Of a DNA stretch of 64,000 bases, positions 44,270 to 55,588 are shown piece after piece (the stretch's first letter is position 1; every line of letters starts with the position of its first letter). The DNA is from Nocardia sp. BMG111209 (GTDB taxonomy: Bacteria > Actinomycetota > Actinomycetes > Mycobacteriales > Mycobacteriaceae). The notes beneath the pieces were generated by a model. The model ran no database searches. It was not told the origin of the DNA and saw only the letters and a list, made by a program, of their open reading frames with translations. Both the position numbers and the translations under genes were made by a program. The DNA is taken from assembly GCF_000381925.1 (NCBI RefSeq), contig NZ_KB907308.1, positions 1,550,001 through 1,614,000 of the forward strand, read 5' to 3'.

Positions 44270-46780
44270 TCATGCCCGTCGATCCAGCGCCCGCATCGCC
44301 CCGGGGGTACTCGTGATCGCGGCGGCCCGGTCGGCCCGCGCCGGCCCCAGCACTTTTCCGCGCCCGATGCGATTGAGCGCGTCCCGCATGAACATCTCGC
44401 CGCGCCGCTCCTCCGGTACCTGACGGCCCGGACCGATCGGCGGCGAGGTCTCCTCCCGCAGCACCTGCAAAAGGAACGGCGCCTCGTTCAGATCCACACC
44501 CAGCCATTCCAGGCAGTTGCGCGCCAGCGTCTCGTCGCGCTGCCGGAACACGAAACGGTTGGGAATCAGGTTGTGCGCCGCGCCCTGGAAGTCCGCGGCC
44601 GGATCGTGCGAGGCCAAACCGATTGCGGCGAGATGCTTTCGGCCGTCACGGCTGAAATCGGAGGTGACCGCGGAACCCACCTGGGTCTGGGTGAAATGGT
44701 GCGCCTCGTCGCCGACCAGCAGCCCGAACCGCCCGTTGTCGGTGAGAAACGCCTCCCGCGCCGCGACGCCGACCAGTTCGTACAGCGCGGTGCCCAGCCG
44801 CTTGGTCAGCGGCAGCCGGGCGTACAGATGCGGTGTGGTCAGTTCCTCGGCGGTCGGCAGCGCGAGATTGTGGCTGCGGACCACCGTCGCGGCGGCGTTC
44901 AGGCTCAGGGTCGGCAGTTTCGGATCGAACAGCACCGGCACCCGGTCCACGACCGTGCCCATCCGGGCCGCCAGATCGGCGAATTCCACGCCGTACTGCG
45001 GATCCTCCGCCAGTCGCCGTACCGCGTGGAACATGTCCAGCAGGCTGTGGATCCGATGCTCCGCGACACCGCGCGGAGTAAGCAGATTCGAGGCGGCCGC
45101 GCCCGCCCCGGAGGTCGGCGACAGATCCAGCAGCGGCAGCAGCGAATCCAGCGTACGTTCGCCCGCGATGCGCGGATCGAACAGCCGCAGCGGATCCAGC
45201 GACACGGTGGGATTGGCCAGGTCGATGATCACCGCGTCGTCGATCGAGGTGGCGAAGTGCTCCCATTCACCGACCTGACTGCGATCGATCGCCAGGAACT
45301 GCCCGCCCATATCGTGCACGAGCACCGCGATCAATTTCAGGAAATACGATTTGCCGGAACCGAGTTCACCGGTGACCGCGAACGACGCGGACAGGTCGTG
45401 CAGCGCCGCCTCCATGATCCCGAAATGGATCGGCTCGAAATTCCCGGACATCAGATTGACACCGATCACCGGGCCGGAATCGTCACCGATCTGACTGGTG
45501 ATGAACGGTACGAAACCCGCCCACATATCCGACGGCACGATATGCGCGTAATCGTCGAAGGCGCGCCGGGGCTGGCTGCCCGGAATCAGCATCGACCACA
45601 GGTCGACCTGCGCGCCGACAGGTGCGGTCAGATCGATCTGGAAACGCTTGTAGCGCCGCTTCAGCGTGTTCACCGCGTCCATGGTGACGTCGCGGCTCGC
45701 CCCGCCGACGGCGACGACGGTGGTGAAGGAGACCTCCGACTCCGCGCCGTTGACCTCGAAATGCTGGTTGTACTCACCGAGCATCTGGGCCTTGGACATC
45801 AGCGTGTTCTGCGCGAACGAGACCTCCTGATCACGCTGATCCATCTGCTCGCCGAGCCGGCGCAGGCTGGTCTCGTTGTGCTTGAGCACCTGGTCGGCCG
45901 ACCGGGTGGACACCCGGATACCCCAGTCGACCGTGACGTTGCCGAGTCCCTCGAGCACGTTCAGGAATTCGCTGCCGCCCGGAAAGGTCATGCCGGCGTA
46001 CGGGAACGAATGCGGCGTGAGCATCGCCTGGTAGGAGGGCATGAACTCCAAGTCCGGCTGCACCACCTTGACCACGGGCACGAACGACGGCCGCAGCCGG
46101 TGGTTGCCGTCGGCCTGCGCACCCTCGTCGAGGGCGGCGGATCGGAACACCGCCGCGGTCGCGTCGTCCAGGGTTCCCGCGCGGGTGGGCGCGATCGGAT
46201 CACCGGCCGCGCCGCGGGACAGATAGTGCTCCCACAGCCACTGGAACAGCGCCGCGGGTACCGGCGTGGGTTCGAAATCGCCGCCGATCCGGGACAGGAT
46301 CTCCTCGGCCTTGTCCTGGTACGCGTCGAGTTCGGCCCTGGACAGCGCGGTCGCGTCGATGGTGGTGGTGCTGCCGCGCCAGACCCGCGACAGGGTGGAC
46401 ATACCGGTGGCGCTCGCGGCGCCGACCGGGATCGACAGCAGGTAGATCCGGGTCTGCGGCACGATCGACCGCACCCGCTCGAACGAGGAGACCACCTCGT
46501 CGGCGTAGTCCTCACACTCGTCGAGATCCACCCCCTCGACCATCTTGCTGAGCACGTCGAGGGTGTTCAGCCGGGCCTGGATACCCAGCAGCAGCGAACC
46601 GTTCGGCAGATTGTTGACCAACGAGTGGTGCGCCATCTTCACGTCGTACTTGTCGCTCGCCTTGCGCAACCCGTACCCCAGCGGATTGATGAAGAAGTTC
46701 GCCGTCACCAGCCCGGAATGGGTGAACTGGAGATTGCCGCGAATCGCGGCGGTCGGCTGCAGATCCCGGTCGAACGCCAT
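44270..46780 (-). CDS. VirB4/TraC/TcpF-type ATPase
   Basis: The 836-residue product has an N-terminal half without recognisable motifs and a C-terminal ATPase domain. The Walker A is GELGSGKSYFLKL (about 470), the Walker B region is FGLLVGDEAHHFTQ and a downstream motif is IGLASHDPAADF. VirB4 ATPases energise type IV secretion and are the best marker of conjugation machines. ATG at 46780 shares one base with the stop of the TcpE-like gene; the longer frame upstream covers that gene and is rejected. Confidence 0.92.
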   Translation of the reverse strand: MAFDRDLQPTAAIRGNLQFTHSGLVTANFFINPLGYGLRKASDKYDVKMAHHSLVNNLPNGSLLLGIQARLNTLDVLSKMVEGVDLDECEDYADEVVSSFERVRSIVPQTRIYLLSIPVGAASATGMSTLSRVWRGSTTTIDATALSRAELDAYQDKAEEILSRIGGDFEPTPVPAALFQWLWEHYLSRGAAGDPIAPTRAGTLDDATAAVFRSAALDEGAQADGNHRLRPSFVPVVKVVQPDLEFMPSYQAMLTPHSFPYAGMTFPGGSEFLNVLEGLGNVTVDWGIRVSTRSADQVLKHNETSLRRLGEQMDQRDQEVSFAQNTLMSKAQMLGEYNQHFEVNGAESEVSFTTVVAVGGASRDVTMDAVNTLKRRYKRFQIDLTAPVGAQVDLWSMLIPGSQPRRAFDDYAHIVPSDMWAGFVPFITSQIGDDSGPVIGVNLMSGNFEPIHFGIMEAALHDLSASFAVTGELGSGKSYFLKLIAVLVHDMGGQFLAIDRSQVGEWEHFATSIDDAVIIDLANPTVSLDPLRLFDPRIAGERTLDSLLPLLDLSPTSGAGAAASNLLTPRGVAEHRIHSLLDMFHAVRRLAEDPQYGVEFADLAARMGTVVDRVPVLFDPKLPTLSLNAAATVVRSHNLALPTAEELTTPHLYARLPLTKRLGTALYELVGVAAREAFLTDNGRFGLLVGDEAHHFTQTQVGSAVTSDFSRDGRKHLAAIGLASHDPAADFQGAAHNLIPNRFVFRQRDETLARNCLEWLGVDLNEAPFLLQVLREETSPPIGPGRQVPEERRGEMFMRDALNRIGRGKVLGPARADRAAAITSTPGAMRALDRRA

Positions 46781-47277
46781 CAGCCGGGCCCTCCGCTCAG
46801 CGCCGCCGGACGGGCGGCGATCGATTCCAGCAACAGCCCGTTGGGGCGGGCGTCGACCGCTGGGCGCTCCCGCACCCGGCCGTCGGGCAGGATCACCACC
46901 ACGGTCTCCTCGACGAACAGCGTCGTGCGCGAGGAGTCCTCGGCATCGATCGGCATGCCGGAGGCCGAGACCGGCCGGCGGCGCACGATCAACCGGCCCA
47001 CCCAGAACACCCGGGAGCTCAGCCGCACGCCCGTGTACGGCACCAGGCCCAGTGCGAACACCGTCAGCACGGTCAGGATCAGCCCGGCGATGAAGGTGAG
47101 CGCCGGATTGAGCGGAAAAGTCATGGAGCACACCGCGGTCAGCAGCAACAGCACCACCGCGGCGCCGACCTGCGGCAGCGTGTAGGGGCCGAAGGGCAGC
47201 TTCTGGCCGTTCTGGGCCTTGCCGATCATGGTCGGCACCCGTTTGATCGGTGTGAAAACCTTGATCACTTGGCTCAT
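46780..47277 (-). CDS. TcpE-like two-helix membrane protein
   Basis: The 165-residue product has two adjacent membrane helices (about 36-54 and 57-80) followed by a basic soluble tail. This is the topology of TcpE/PrgI-type proteins, which lie immediately before the VirB4 gene in Gram-positive conjugation operons. It overlaps the upstream small gene by 4 bases. Confidence 0.8.
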   Translation of the reverse strand: MSQVIKVFTPIKRVPTMIGKAQNGQKLPFGPYTLPQVGAAVVLLLLTAVCSMTFPLNPALTFIAGLILTVLTVFALGLVPYTGVRLSSRVFWVGRLIVRRRPVSASGMPIDAEDSSRTTLFVEETVVVILPDGRVRERPAVDARPNGLLLESIAARPAALSGGPG

Positions 47278-47537
47278 CGGTACCCGCCGATCGGCTGGCC
47301 CGGAACCAACGTGGTCGCGTCGACGCGGGCGTAGTTCACGAGCGAGGGCAGCACCCAGAACACCACGGCCGCAACGATCGCCGAGCCGGCGACGGCCAGC
47401 ACCTTACCCGGCGAGAGCTTCGCCTTGGCCGACTCCGAGATCAGGATCGCCATGCTGGCGATGGTCAGGATGATCAGCCCGATCCACCGGAAGGCGATCA
47501 GAACGTTGTACAGGAGGGTAGCGAGGTTGGTGCCCAT
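47274..47537 (-). CDS. Small two-helix membrane protein of the T4SS-like operon
   Basis: The 87-residue product has two hydrophobic helices (about 8-33 and 46-66), with a short basic loop between. By size and position it may be a VirB2/VirB3- or TcpD-like subunit; the sequence is too short for me to decide. Confidence 0.75.
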   Translation of the reverse strand: MGTNLATLLYNVLIAFRWIGLIILTIASMAILISESAKAKLSPGKVLAVAGSAIVAAVVFWVLPSLVNYARVDATTLVPGQPIGGYR

Positions 47538-47560
47538 GCGGAGGGTCCTTTCGGGTCCGG

Positions 47561-48577
47561 TCAGTTCTGGGTGGCAGGCGGCACCTGTACCGCGCTGGCC
47601 GACGGTTTGGCGGCGCTCGACGCCGCGGCGGCGTCGCGTCCGGCTTGTTGCCCGGTGACCACGGTCATCGGATTACGCAGGTAGGGAACGGAATCCATCG
47701 CCTGCACCTGCCACTGCCCGCCGCTGCGGACCATGGTCAGCGGATACGCCAGCGACGGCGCGACGCCGCCGTCGGCCTTCGGGTTCACCGAGGCCAGCAC
47801 GTGCGCGGTCGTCGCACTCGCGCCGCAACCGGAGTCGTCGGACATCACCGTCGCGACGTCCATGGCCGAGTACGGCGACGGGTGCAGGGCGCTGATCCCG
47901 GAGTCCGGCGTCACGTACCGGGCCACATCGCCCGAACCGGCGGCGTAGGCGGCGAGGAAGCCCGCCGCGACCTGGGTCAGCGGAGTATCGGGCGAGCAGG
48001 TGGTGCTGTAACCCTGCATGAGGTCGTCACCGCGGATCGGCGCACCGACCGCCGCGGGCAGCGACAGCGCGCGCAGCCGGCCGTCGGCCACCGACACGGC
48101 GACCCGGTAGTACTGCTTGTCGCCCCCCGTGACCGCGGCAGCCATAGCGCTTCTGGTCACTCGCACCGACACGGTCACCGTCCAGACGTCCAGGGCCTCG
48201 CTCGCGGACATCCGCGCGGCGTAGACGACCTGGCCGTCGGTGATCTGCCGGCCGATCGACGGCAGCGTGACCTGTTGCCCCGTACTGACGTACTCGGCGA
48301 GCTTGTCCTGCTGCCCGGACGTGGCGCTCAGATACGTCACCACGAAATCCCGGGCGAACGACTGGGCCAGCTGCTCGTGCGCGATAATTCGGGTCGTCGA
48401 ATCGTCGGACGGACCCGGCGGCGGCGGCGAGAAGAAGGAGAGAATCGCGTGCCCGCCACCCAGTAGTGCGAGCACCGCGAGCACGCCGACGACAATATTG
48501 TCCCGGCGGCGGCGTGCGGCCATTCGGCGAAGTAATTCCTCGCCGGAATCCGCAGTTCTGCCAGCCACTGTCAGCAC
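47561..48577 (-). CDS. TcpC-like conjugation protein
   Basis: The 338-residue product has a basic cytosolic N-terminus (RRMAARRRR), one membrane helix (about 29-48), then an extracytoplasmic region with two repeated alpha/beta halves, as in TcpC, the VirB8-like scaffold of Gram-positive conjugation systems. FARDFVVTYLSATSG and FLAAYAAGSGDVARYV mark the two repeats. GTG at 48577 or GTG at 48568 could start it; GGGAG is better spaced for 48568. First gene of the T4SS-like operon, with tandem palindromes upstream. Confidence 0.88.
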   Translation of the reverse strand: MLTVAGRTADSGEELLRRMAARRRRDNIVVGVLAVLALLGGGHAILSFFSPPPPGPSDDSTTRIIAHEQLAQSFARDFVVTYLSATSGQQDKLAEYVSTGQQVTLPSIGRQITDGQVVYAARMSASEALDVWTVTVSVRVTRSAMAAAVTGGDKQYYRVAVSVADGRLRALSLPAAVGAPIRGDDLMQGYSTTCSPDTPLTQVAAGFLAAYAAGSGDVARYVTPDSGISALHPSPYSAMDVATVMSDDSGCGASATTAHVLASVNPKADGGVAPSLAYPLTMVRSGGQWQVQAMDSVPYLRNPMTVVTGQQAGRDAAAASSAAKPSASAVQVPPATQN

Positions 48578-48622
48578 TCCCGAAATGGTAGAGCGATATT
48601 CATTTCGCTATTCGATTTACTG

Positions 48623-48654
48623 TTCCCATTGCTGGGGGTTCCCCGACGCTGGGG
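48623..48654 (-). promoter_or_regulatory. Two adjoining T7SS-type palindromes upstream of the tcpC operon
   Basis: TTCCCATTGCTGGGGG (48623-48638) and TTCCCCGACGCTGGGG (48639-48654) lie end to end, 45 bases before the tcpC start. Both are imperfect versions of the 16-bp element found before T7SS operons. This is the link between the T4SS-like operon and the T7SS regulon. Confidence 0.6.
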
Positions 48655-48658
48655 CGTA

Positions 48659-49819
48659 TCAGTAGGCGGGGCTGCGCCTCATCCGGCCCGCGAGCCAGTG
48701 CCACAGCTGTTCGTCGTAGCCGACCGGGGTCCGGTCCGGATCGGGGGCGGGCCGCTGCGGCAGCGTCACGGCCGGGGTGTCGCCGTCGCGGACCATCTCG
48801 GCGATGGTCAGCGGCCGGCTCGAGTAGCCCGGATACGGGTACAGCAGCAGCGAGGTGGGGGTGTGGTCGCCGGCGTAATTCAGTGTGCGCACGGTGATCT
48901 CGGCGGTTTCGCCGCCCCGCAGCCGGCTGCCCAGTTCGATCAGCCGGCCCCGATCCTCCGGATGGAAGACGTCGACCGGCCGGAACAGGTAGTCCCAGCG
49001 GATCCACGGCGCCGGATCGGTGAGCCAGTGCGAGATGCTGGCGTGCTCCAGCTGGAGTACCGCGAGATGGTTGCCCGCGCGGCGGTGCGCCTCGCGCAGC
49101 GCGACCCGTTCCAGAGTCGGCCACTGCACCGGCGTGGTCGGCGAGGTGACGTCCTCGATCAGCCACCACGCGCCCTGCGCACGGTCGTCGTCGCGCCCGC
49201 GCATACTGATCCGCCAGCGGCCCGGCCGCCCTGTTCCGGCGAGCAGATTCACCTCGAACTGCAGTTTGTCACCGGGTTTGTGGTCGTAGAGCAGATCGAG
49301 CACCTCGGCGTGCCGATCGAAACCCACCGTGCGATAGAAGAATTCGGCGACGGACATGCGCGGCGCATATTCCTCGACCGCGATTCCCGGCATTCTGGTT
49401 ATGCCGCTGGGTAATTGGATGGTCTGCGTGGGCAAGTCCCAGATCGCACCCACCACCGCCTCGGGTTCCGGAATGCGAACGCCCACCGGGCCCAGCCACA
49501 TTCGCAGCGCGTGCACCGCTCCGGTCGGACCGAACACCGGTCGCAACCGCAACAGATGCGGTCCGGCCCCGGTGGACACTCGCAGATCCAGTTCGGTCGC
49601 CCGAGCGAGCGCGGACTGCAACGCCTCGCCGATACCCGCGGTGGTGAGACCGTCGTACAGCGCCGGGGTCTTGGCGAGCAGTCGTTGCAGAACCCGCTGG
49701 ACACCGGAGAATTCGCGGGGGATGTCCCCGACGGACGCGACCGTCATGGCGTCCGGCGTCAAGGTCTCCACCGTCACCCATGGGATCACTGCGCCATTTC
49801 GCATTGCTCTCGTCCGCAT
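48659..49819 (-). CDS. PAS-domain-like protein of an actinobacterial family (DUF5593-type?)
   Basis: The 386-residue protein lacks membrane helices. The N-terminal region (IPWVTVETLTPDAMTVASVG, up to about 230) may be a GAF-like domain. The C-terminal part carries the PAS/PAC-like signature IRWDYLFRPVDVFHPEDRG with a following beta-rich segment. No output domain (kinase, cyclase, DNA-binding) is visible. I place the start at ATG 49819 (GGAG 7 bases upstream), because an operator-like palindrome and AT-richer DNA lie in the upstream part of the longer frame. Related mycobacterial proteins are of unknown function. Confidence 0.7.
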   Translation of the reverse strand: MRTRAMRNGAVIPWVTVETLTPDAMTVASVGDIPREFSGVQRVLQRLLAKTPALYDGLTTAGIGEALQSALARATELDLRVSTGAGPHLLRLRPVFGPTGAVHALRMWLGPVGVRIPEPEAVVGAIWDLPTQTIQLPSGITRMPGIAVEEYAPRMSVAEFFYRTVGFDRHAEVLDLLYDHKPGDKLQFEVNLLAGTGRPGRWRISMRGRDDDRAQGAWWLIEDVTSPTTPVQWPTLERVALREAHRRAGNHLAVLQLEHASISHWLTDPAPWIRWDYLFRPVDVFHPEDRGRLIELGSRLRGGETAEITVRTLNYAGDHTPTSLLLYPYPGYSSRPLTIAEMVRDGDTPAVTLPQRPAPDPDRTPVGYDEQLWHWLAGRMRRSPAY

Positions 49820-49869
49820 CCGCCCGCTCCGGGTCTCGACCTCGGAGTCCTCAGCTAACGTGTCTAATG

Positions 49870-49887
49870 TACCGTTAGATAGCGGTT
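49870..49887 (-). promoter_or_regulatory. 18-bp inverted repeat upstream of the PAS-like gene
   Basis: TACCGTTAGATAGCGGTT, an imperfect copy of the perfect palindrome at 51615-51632. It lies 50 bases before the chosen start of the PAS-like gene. It is probably an operator for one regulator acting on both sites. Confidence 0.6.
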
Positions 49888-49999
49888 CATTCAATAGTGG
49901 GAAGGACCGGACCATTCCTCTACCTTGCACGGCCGCGGGGCATCCGCAAGACGGACCATCGTTCCTTAACCTGCCGATAAGGTTTCGAGCCGCCGAACA

Positions 50000-50038
50000 G
50001 CAGAAGGCCCGGGCCGCAACGCGGTCCGGGCCTTCTGC
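50000..50038 (-). terminator. Strong hairpin after the ROK gene
   Basis: Arms starting at 50000 (GCAGAAGGCCCGG) and ending at 50038 (CCGGGCCTTCTGC) form a stem of about 17 bp with one G-T pair around a 3-4 base loop. It lies 10 bases after the ROK stop codon. No U-tract follows on the minus strand, as is common in actinobacteria. Confidence 0.8.
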
Positions 50039-50048
50039 ACCGTATCGG

Positions 50049-50942
50049 TCAGTCCTGGACGGCGGTCACCGCCAGCACACCGGCGCCGGCCAGCACGCCG
50101 AATTCACCCAGCGGAGAGGGCACCACGCGCAACCCGTGCAGATAACTGGCGCGAGCATGCGTTGCCACCGCCTCCTGCATCGGCTGCCACAGCGCCGAAC
50201 CCTGTTGCGCCAGCAGGCCACCCACGACCACCAGATCCAGGTCCATCAGGGCGGCCACCGAGGAGATGGCCCGGCCGAGCGCGGTTCCGGCCCGGACCAG
50301 CGCCGCGAGTGCGGTCTCGTCACCGGCGCCCGCCGCCTCCACGAGTTCGGCCGGAGTCGTTCCGCTCCAACCTCGTCCACGCGACCAGCGGATCGCGGCC
50401 ACGCCGCCCGCGACCGCGTCCACACAGCCCCGGCTGCCGCAATCGCACGGATCGTCGAAGCCCGGCACCAGTACGTGGCCGATGCTGCCCGCGTTGCCGG
50501 TACGACCCACCACCGCGAACCCGCCGACGGAGACACCGCCGGTGACGTGGTGCGACACCGAGATCGACAGCGCGTCCATCGTCTGACCGACCGCACCGAA
50601 ATTGCGCTCCGCCAGCGAGATACAGACCCCGTCGATACCCAGCCGGACCTCCGCCGCCGGGAACAGCTTCCGCGTCTCGTCGACGATGGCGAAACCCGCC
50701 TGCCACTCGGGGATATCGCTGGGCGCGATGACCCCGGCGGACATATCGATCGGGCCGCTGGAACCGATGCCGACCGAGGTCACCTCCTGACCGGCGGCCG
50801 CCGCGAGCAGCATCTCCCGGCACTGTTTCCAGGCGCCGCGATTGGGGGCCGGAGCACGCAGGACGTCGTCGTCGTCCACATCGTCGTCGAGCCGGCTGAC
50901 CGCGAATCCGGCCGCGCCGATCTCCAGAGCCAGCATGGTCAT
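50049..50942 (-). CDS. ROK-family protein (sugar kinase-like)
   Basis: The 297-residue protein has ROK features: a glycine-rich phosphate-binding start (LALEIGAAG), SVGIGSSGPID, and the zinc-binding signature GHVLVPGFDDPCDCGSRGCVD with Cys residues and a preceding GNAGSIGH. Several sugar-kinase positions are unusual, for example LGIDGVCISLAE where N-D-AN-AA is typical, so it may be a regulator-like or low-activity member. It starts 45 bases after the WhiB stop and is likely co-transcribed. ATG at 50942 or 50936. Confidence 0.82.
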   Translation of the reverse strand: MTMLALEIGAAGFAVSRLDDDVDDDDVLRAPAPNRGAWKQCREMLLAAAAGQEVTSVGIGSSGPIDMSAGVIAPSDIPEWQAGFAIVDETRKLFPAAEVRLGIDGVCISLAERNFGAVGQTMDALSISVSHHVTGGVSVGGFAVVGRTGNAGSIGHVLVPGFDDPCDCGSRGCVDAVAGGVAAIRWSRGRGWSGTTPAELVEAAGAGDETALAALVRAGTALGRAISSVAALMDLDLVVVGGLLAQQGSALWQPMQEAVATHARASYLHGLRVVPSPLGEFGVLAGAGVLAVTAVQD

Positions 50943-50987
50943 GAAATACCCACCGTCACACAGTCCTTCACTTCGGCTGCGGCCCGG

Positions 50988-51461
50988 TCAGTACGCACCG
51001 GTGCCGGTGGGGCGCAGCGGGCGACCGAGTACGAGGTGCCGGCGCGGCGTCGCCGGGGCCGGCTCGACGGCCTGGGGCCGCACCCCGTGCCGGATGATAC
51101 GCAGCGGGCGGCGGTTGTCGACGGAATTGGTCCGGTGGCAGTCGAGATTCTCGACCACCTTGCCCGCGTTGTCGTAGGCCACGCCGGCCCAGATCACCGC
51201 GCGGGGACCGTCACCCCGCGCGATCAGGGCCTGCGCCTGCCGGCCGCACTCCGCAAGAAGCGGGCAGCTGCCGCAGGTCTGGACGGCGGTCCGCCAGGAA
51301 TCGGGGGTACCGGCGTCCAGATCCCAGGTATTGGGACTGCCGGCACAGGCGGGTTGCTGCTTCGACTGCGCGGGACGCGAGGCGGGAGCATGGGTGAGGG
51401 GCGCAGATGCGCGCGATGGACGCGTCTGGATCGCCGGTACAAGATACCGAGTGGTGGTCAT
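50988..51461 (-). CDS. WhiB-family iron-sulphur regulator, WhiB6-reminiscent
   Basis: The 157-residue protein has the four WhiB cysteines: Cys39 (PACAGS), Cys63 and Cys66 (TCGSC) and Cys72 (LAEC). The turn RAVIWAGVAYDNAGK corresponds to the G[VI]WGG region and resembles WhiB6 (LWAGV). WhiB proteins bind a [4Fe-4S] cluster and partner the principal sigma factor. WhiB6 controls ESX-1 genes in M. tuberculosis, so a role in the T7SS locus here is a fair but unproven idea. ATG at 51461 has GGAGA upstream. Confidence 0.85.
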   Translation of the reverse strand: MTTTRYLVPAIQTRPSRASAPLTHAPASRPAQSKQQPACAGSPNTWDLDAGTPDSWRTAVQTCGSCPLLAECGRQAQALIARGDGPRAVIWAGVAYDNAGKVVENLDCHRTNSVDNRRPLRIIRHGVRPQAVEPAPATPRRHLVLGRPLRPTGTGAY

Positions 51462-51614
51462 AGCCGTCTCCGGTGCCGAGGGGAACACGCACGACAAACA
51501 GCGCGTCCCGAAAGTCAGGCGTCGTCAGGGCTGCTCCACAGTCCCCGGTAATACCAGCGCTCTACGCCGGTGAATCGAACGGTAGACCACCTCGCGCATT
51601 GCGGCAACCACTTC

Positions 51615-51632
51615 TACCGTTATGTAACGGTA
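51615..51632. promoter_or_regulatory. Perfect 18-bp palindrome between whiB and merR-like genes
   Basis: TACCGTTATGTAACGGTA: 8-bp arms with a 2-bp centre, in the 282-base divergent gap (51462-51743). A related site is at 49870-49887. TetR-type repressors often bind such elements, but the binding protein is unknown. Confidence 0.7.
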
Positions 51633-51743
51633 CGTTGACAAACCCTTTCCGCGCTACGTATCGTCATTTAACGAGTCGTTTCCCTGCGGCTCATTTCCTG
51701 CGGCAACACTACGCAGCACTCGACAGATGGGGGGTGCGTTCAG

Positions 51744-52427
51744 GTGGCGGAATACACGATCGACGAACTGGCGCGGGCGGCCGATACCACCGTGCGCAGT
51801 GTCCGTGTTTACCACGAGCGGGGCCTGCTGCCCTCCCCCGACGTCCGTGGCCGGATCGGCTACTACAGCCCCGACCACCTCGAGCGGCTGCACACCATCA
51901 GCCGGTTGCTCAGCCGGGGCATGAAGCTCAACGGCATTCGCGAGTTGCTGGAGGCGTGGGACCGCGGCGACGGCCTCGCCGATGTGCTCGGTGTGGCAGA
52001 TCAACCCCCCACCGCTCCCCCGCCGGACCATCTCGCGCAGTCCGCGCCGGAACTGCCCGGCTATCTGCAGGAGGCCCTCGCGGGCAGCGACGATCCGCTG
52101 GACGCCTACCGGTTGAACAATCCGCGCTGTGGCGACCTCGCGACCCGCCTGGTCGACGCCGGAGTGCCGGTGGTGGCCGCATTCGAACTGGTCGAGCGGC
52201 TGCGGGCGGACTGTGAGCGCATCGCCGACGATCACGCCACCGAGCTGTTCTACCATCTGGCCGGCCACGCCTACGAGCGGTCCGAGCGCACCCCGCGCGA
52301 CCGCACCAAGCTGGAAACCGATCTCGCCATCACCCGGATGATCGTCACCCGCGCGGTGGAGGAACTCGTCGGTCAGGCCTTCGAGCGCCGCGCCGAGATC
52401 CCGGCCCCGCCCCGCCCCGCGCAGTAG
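51744..52427 (+). CDS. MerR-family transcriptional regulator
   Basis: The 227-residue protein begins with a MerR winged-helix domain (EYTIDELARAADTTVRSVRV, then YHERGLLPSP and GIRELLEAWD) and continues with a helical C-terminal domain without the metal-binding Cys of classical MerR. The effector is therefore probably organic. The start is GTG at 51744, preceded by a G-rich stretch. Confidence 0.9.
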   Translation: MAEYTIDELARAADTTVRSVRVYHERGLLPSPDVRGRIGYYSPDHLERLHTISRLLSRGMKLNGIRELLEAWDRGDGLADVLGVADQPPTAPPPDHLAQSAPELPGYLQEALAGSDDPLDAYRLNNPRCGDLATRLVDAGVPVVAAFELVERLRADCERIADDHATELFYHLAGHAYERSERTPRDRTKLETDLAITRMIVTRAVEELVGQAFERRAEIPAPPRPAQ

Positions 52428-52455
52428 ATTTCGCGTCGCTCGACTCCCGCAACGC

Positions 52456-52488
52456 AGTGGGCCCGCCGCATTCCGAGGCGGGCCCACT
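52456..52488. terminator. Bidirectional hairpin between the MerR and secA genes
   Basis: AGTGGGCCCGCC and GGCGGGCCCACT form a perfect 12-bp stem with a 9-base loop, 28 bases after the MerR stop and 11 bases beyond the secA stop. It serves both convergent genes. Confidence 0.88.
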
Positions 52489-52499
52489 CTTGCGTGAAA

Positions 52500-55370
<2,871 letters not shown>

Positions 55371-55588
55371 GGGTCTCGTCAGTCCTCTGGTCGGTTGTCG
55401 TCTCTTCGGTGCTACTCCCAGCAGCAACGTTCATGGTAGTGCGGCTTCCATCGTAGGCGCCGAGCGCGCACCGCCGCAGGCGCCGGACACACCGCCGCGG
55501 GCGCGGAACCCGCCACCGGGGCCCGATTCCGCCCGCCGGGCATCCGATCGGTCGCCGCGGGTGCCGGGCCGATGGCCCGCACCGGATC

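Noticed and set aside
41045-47185. A 2046-codon open frame on the plus strand, and many other very long open frames opposite known genes
   Set aside because: They are antisense shadows caused by high third-position GC in the VirB4 and VirB6-like genes; their composition is Arg/Gln/His-rich and no family is recognisable.
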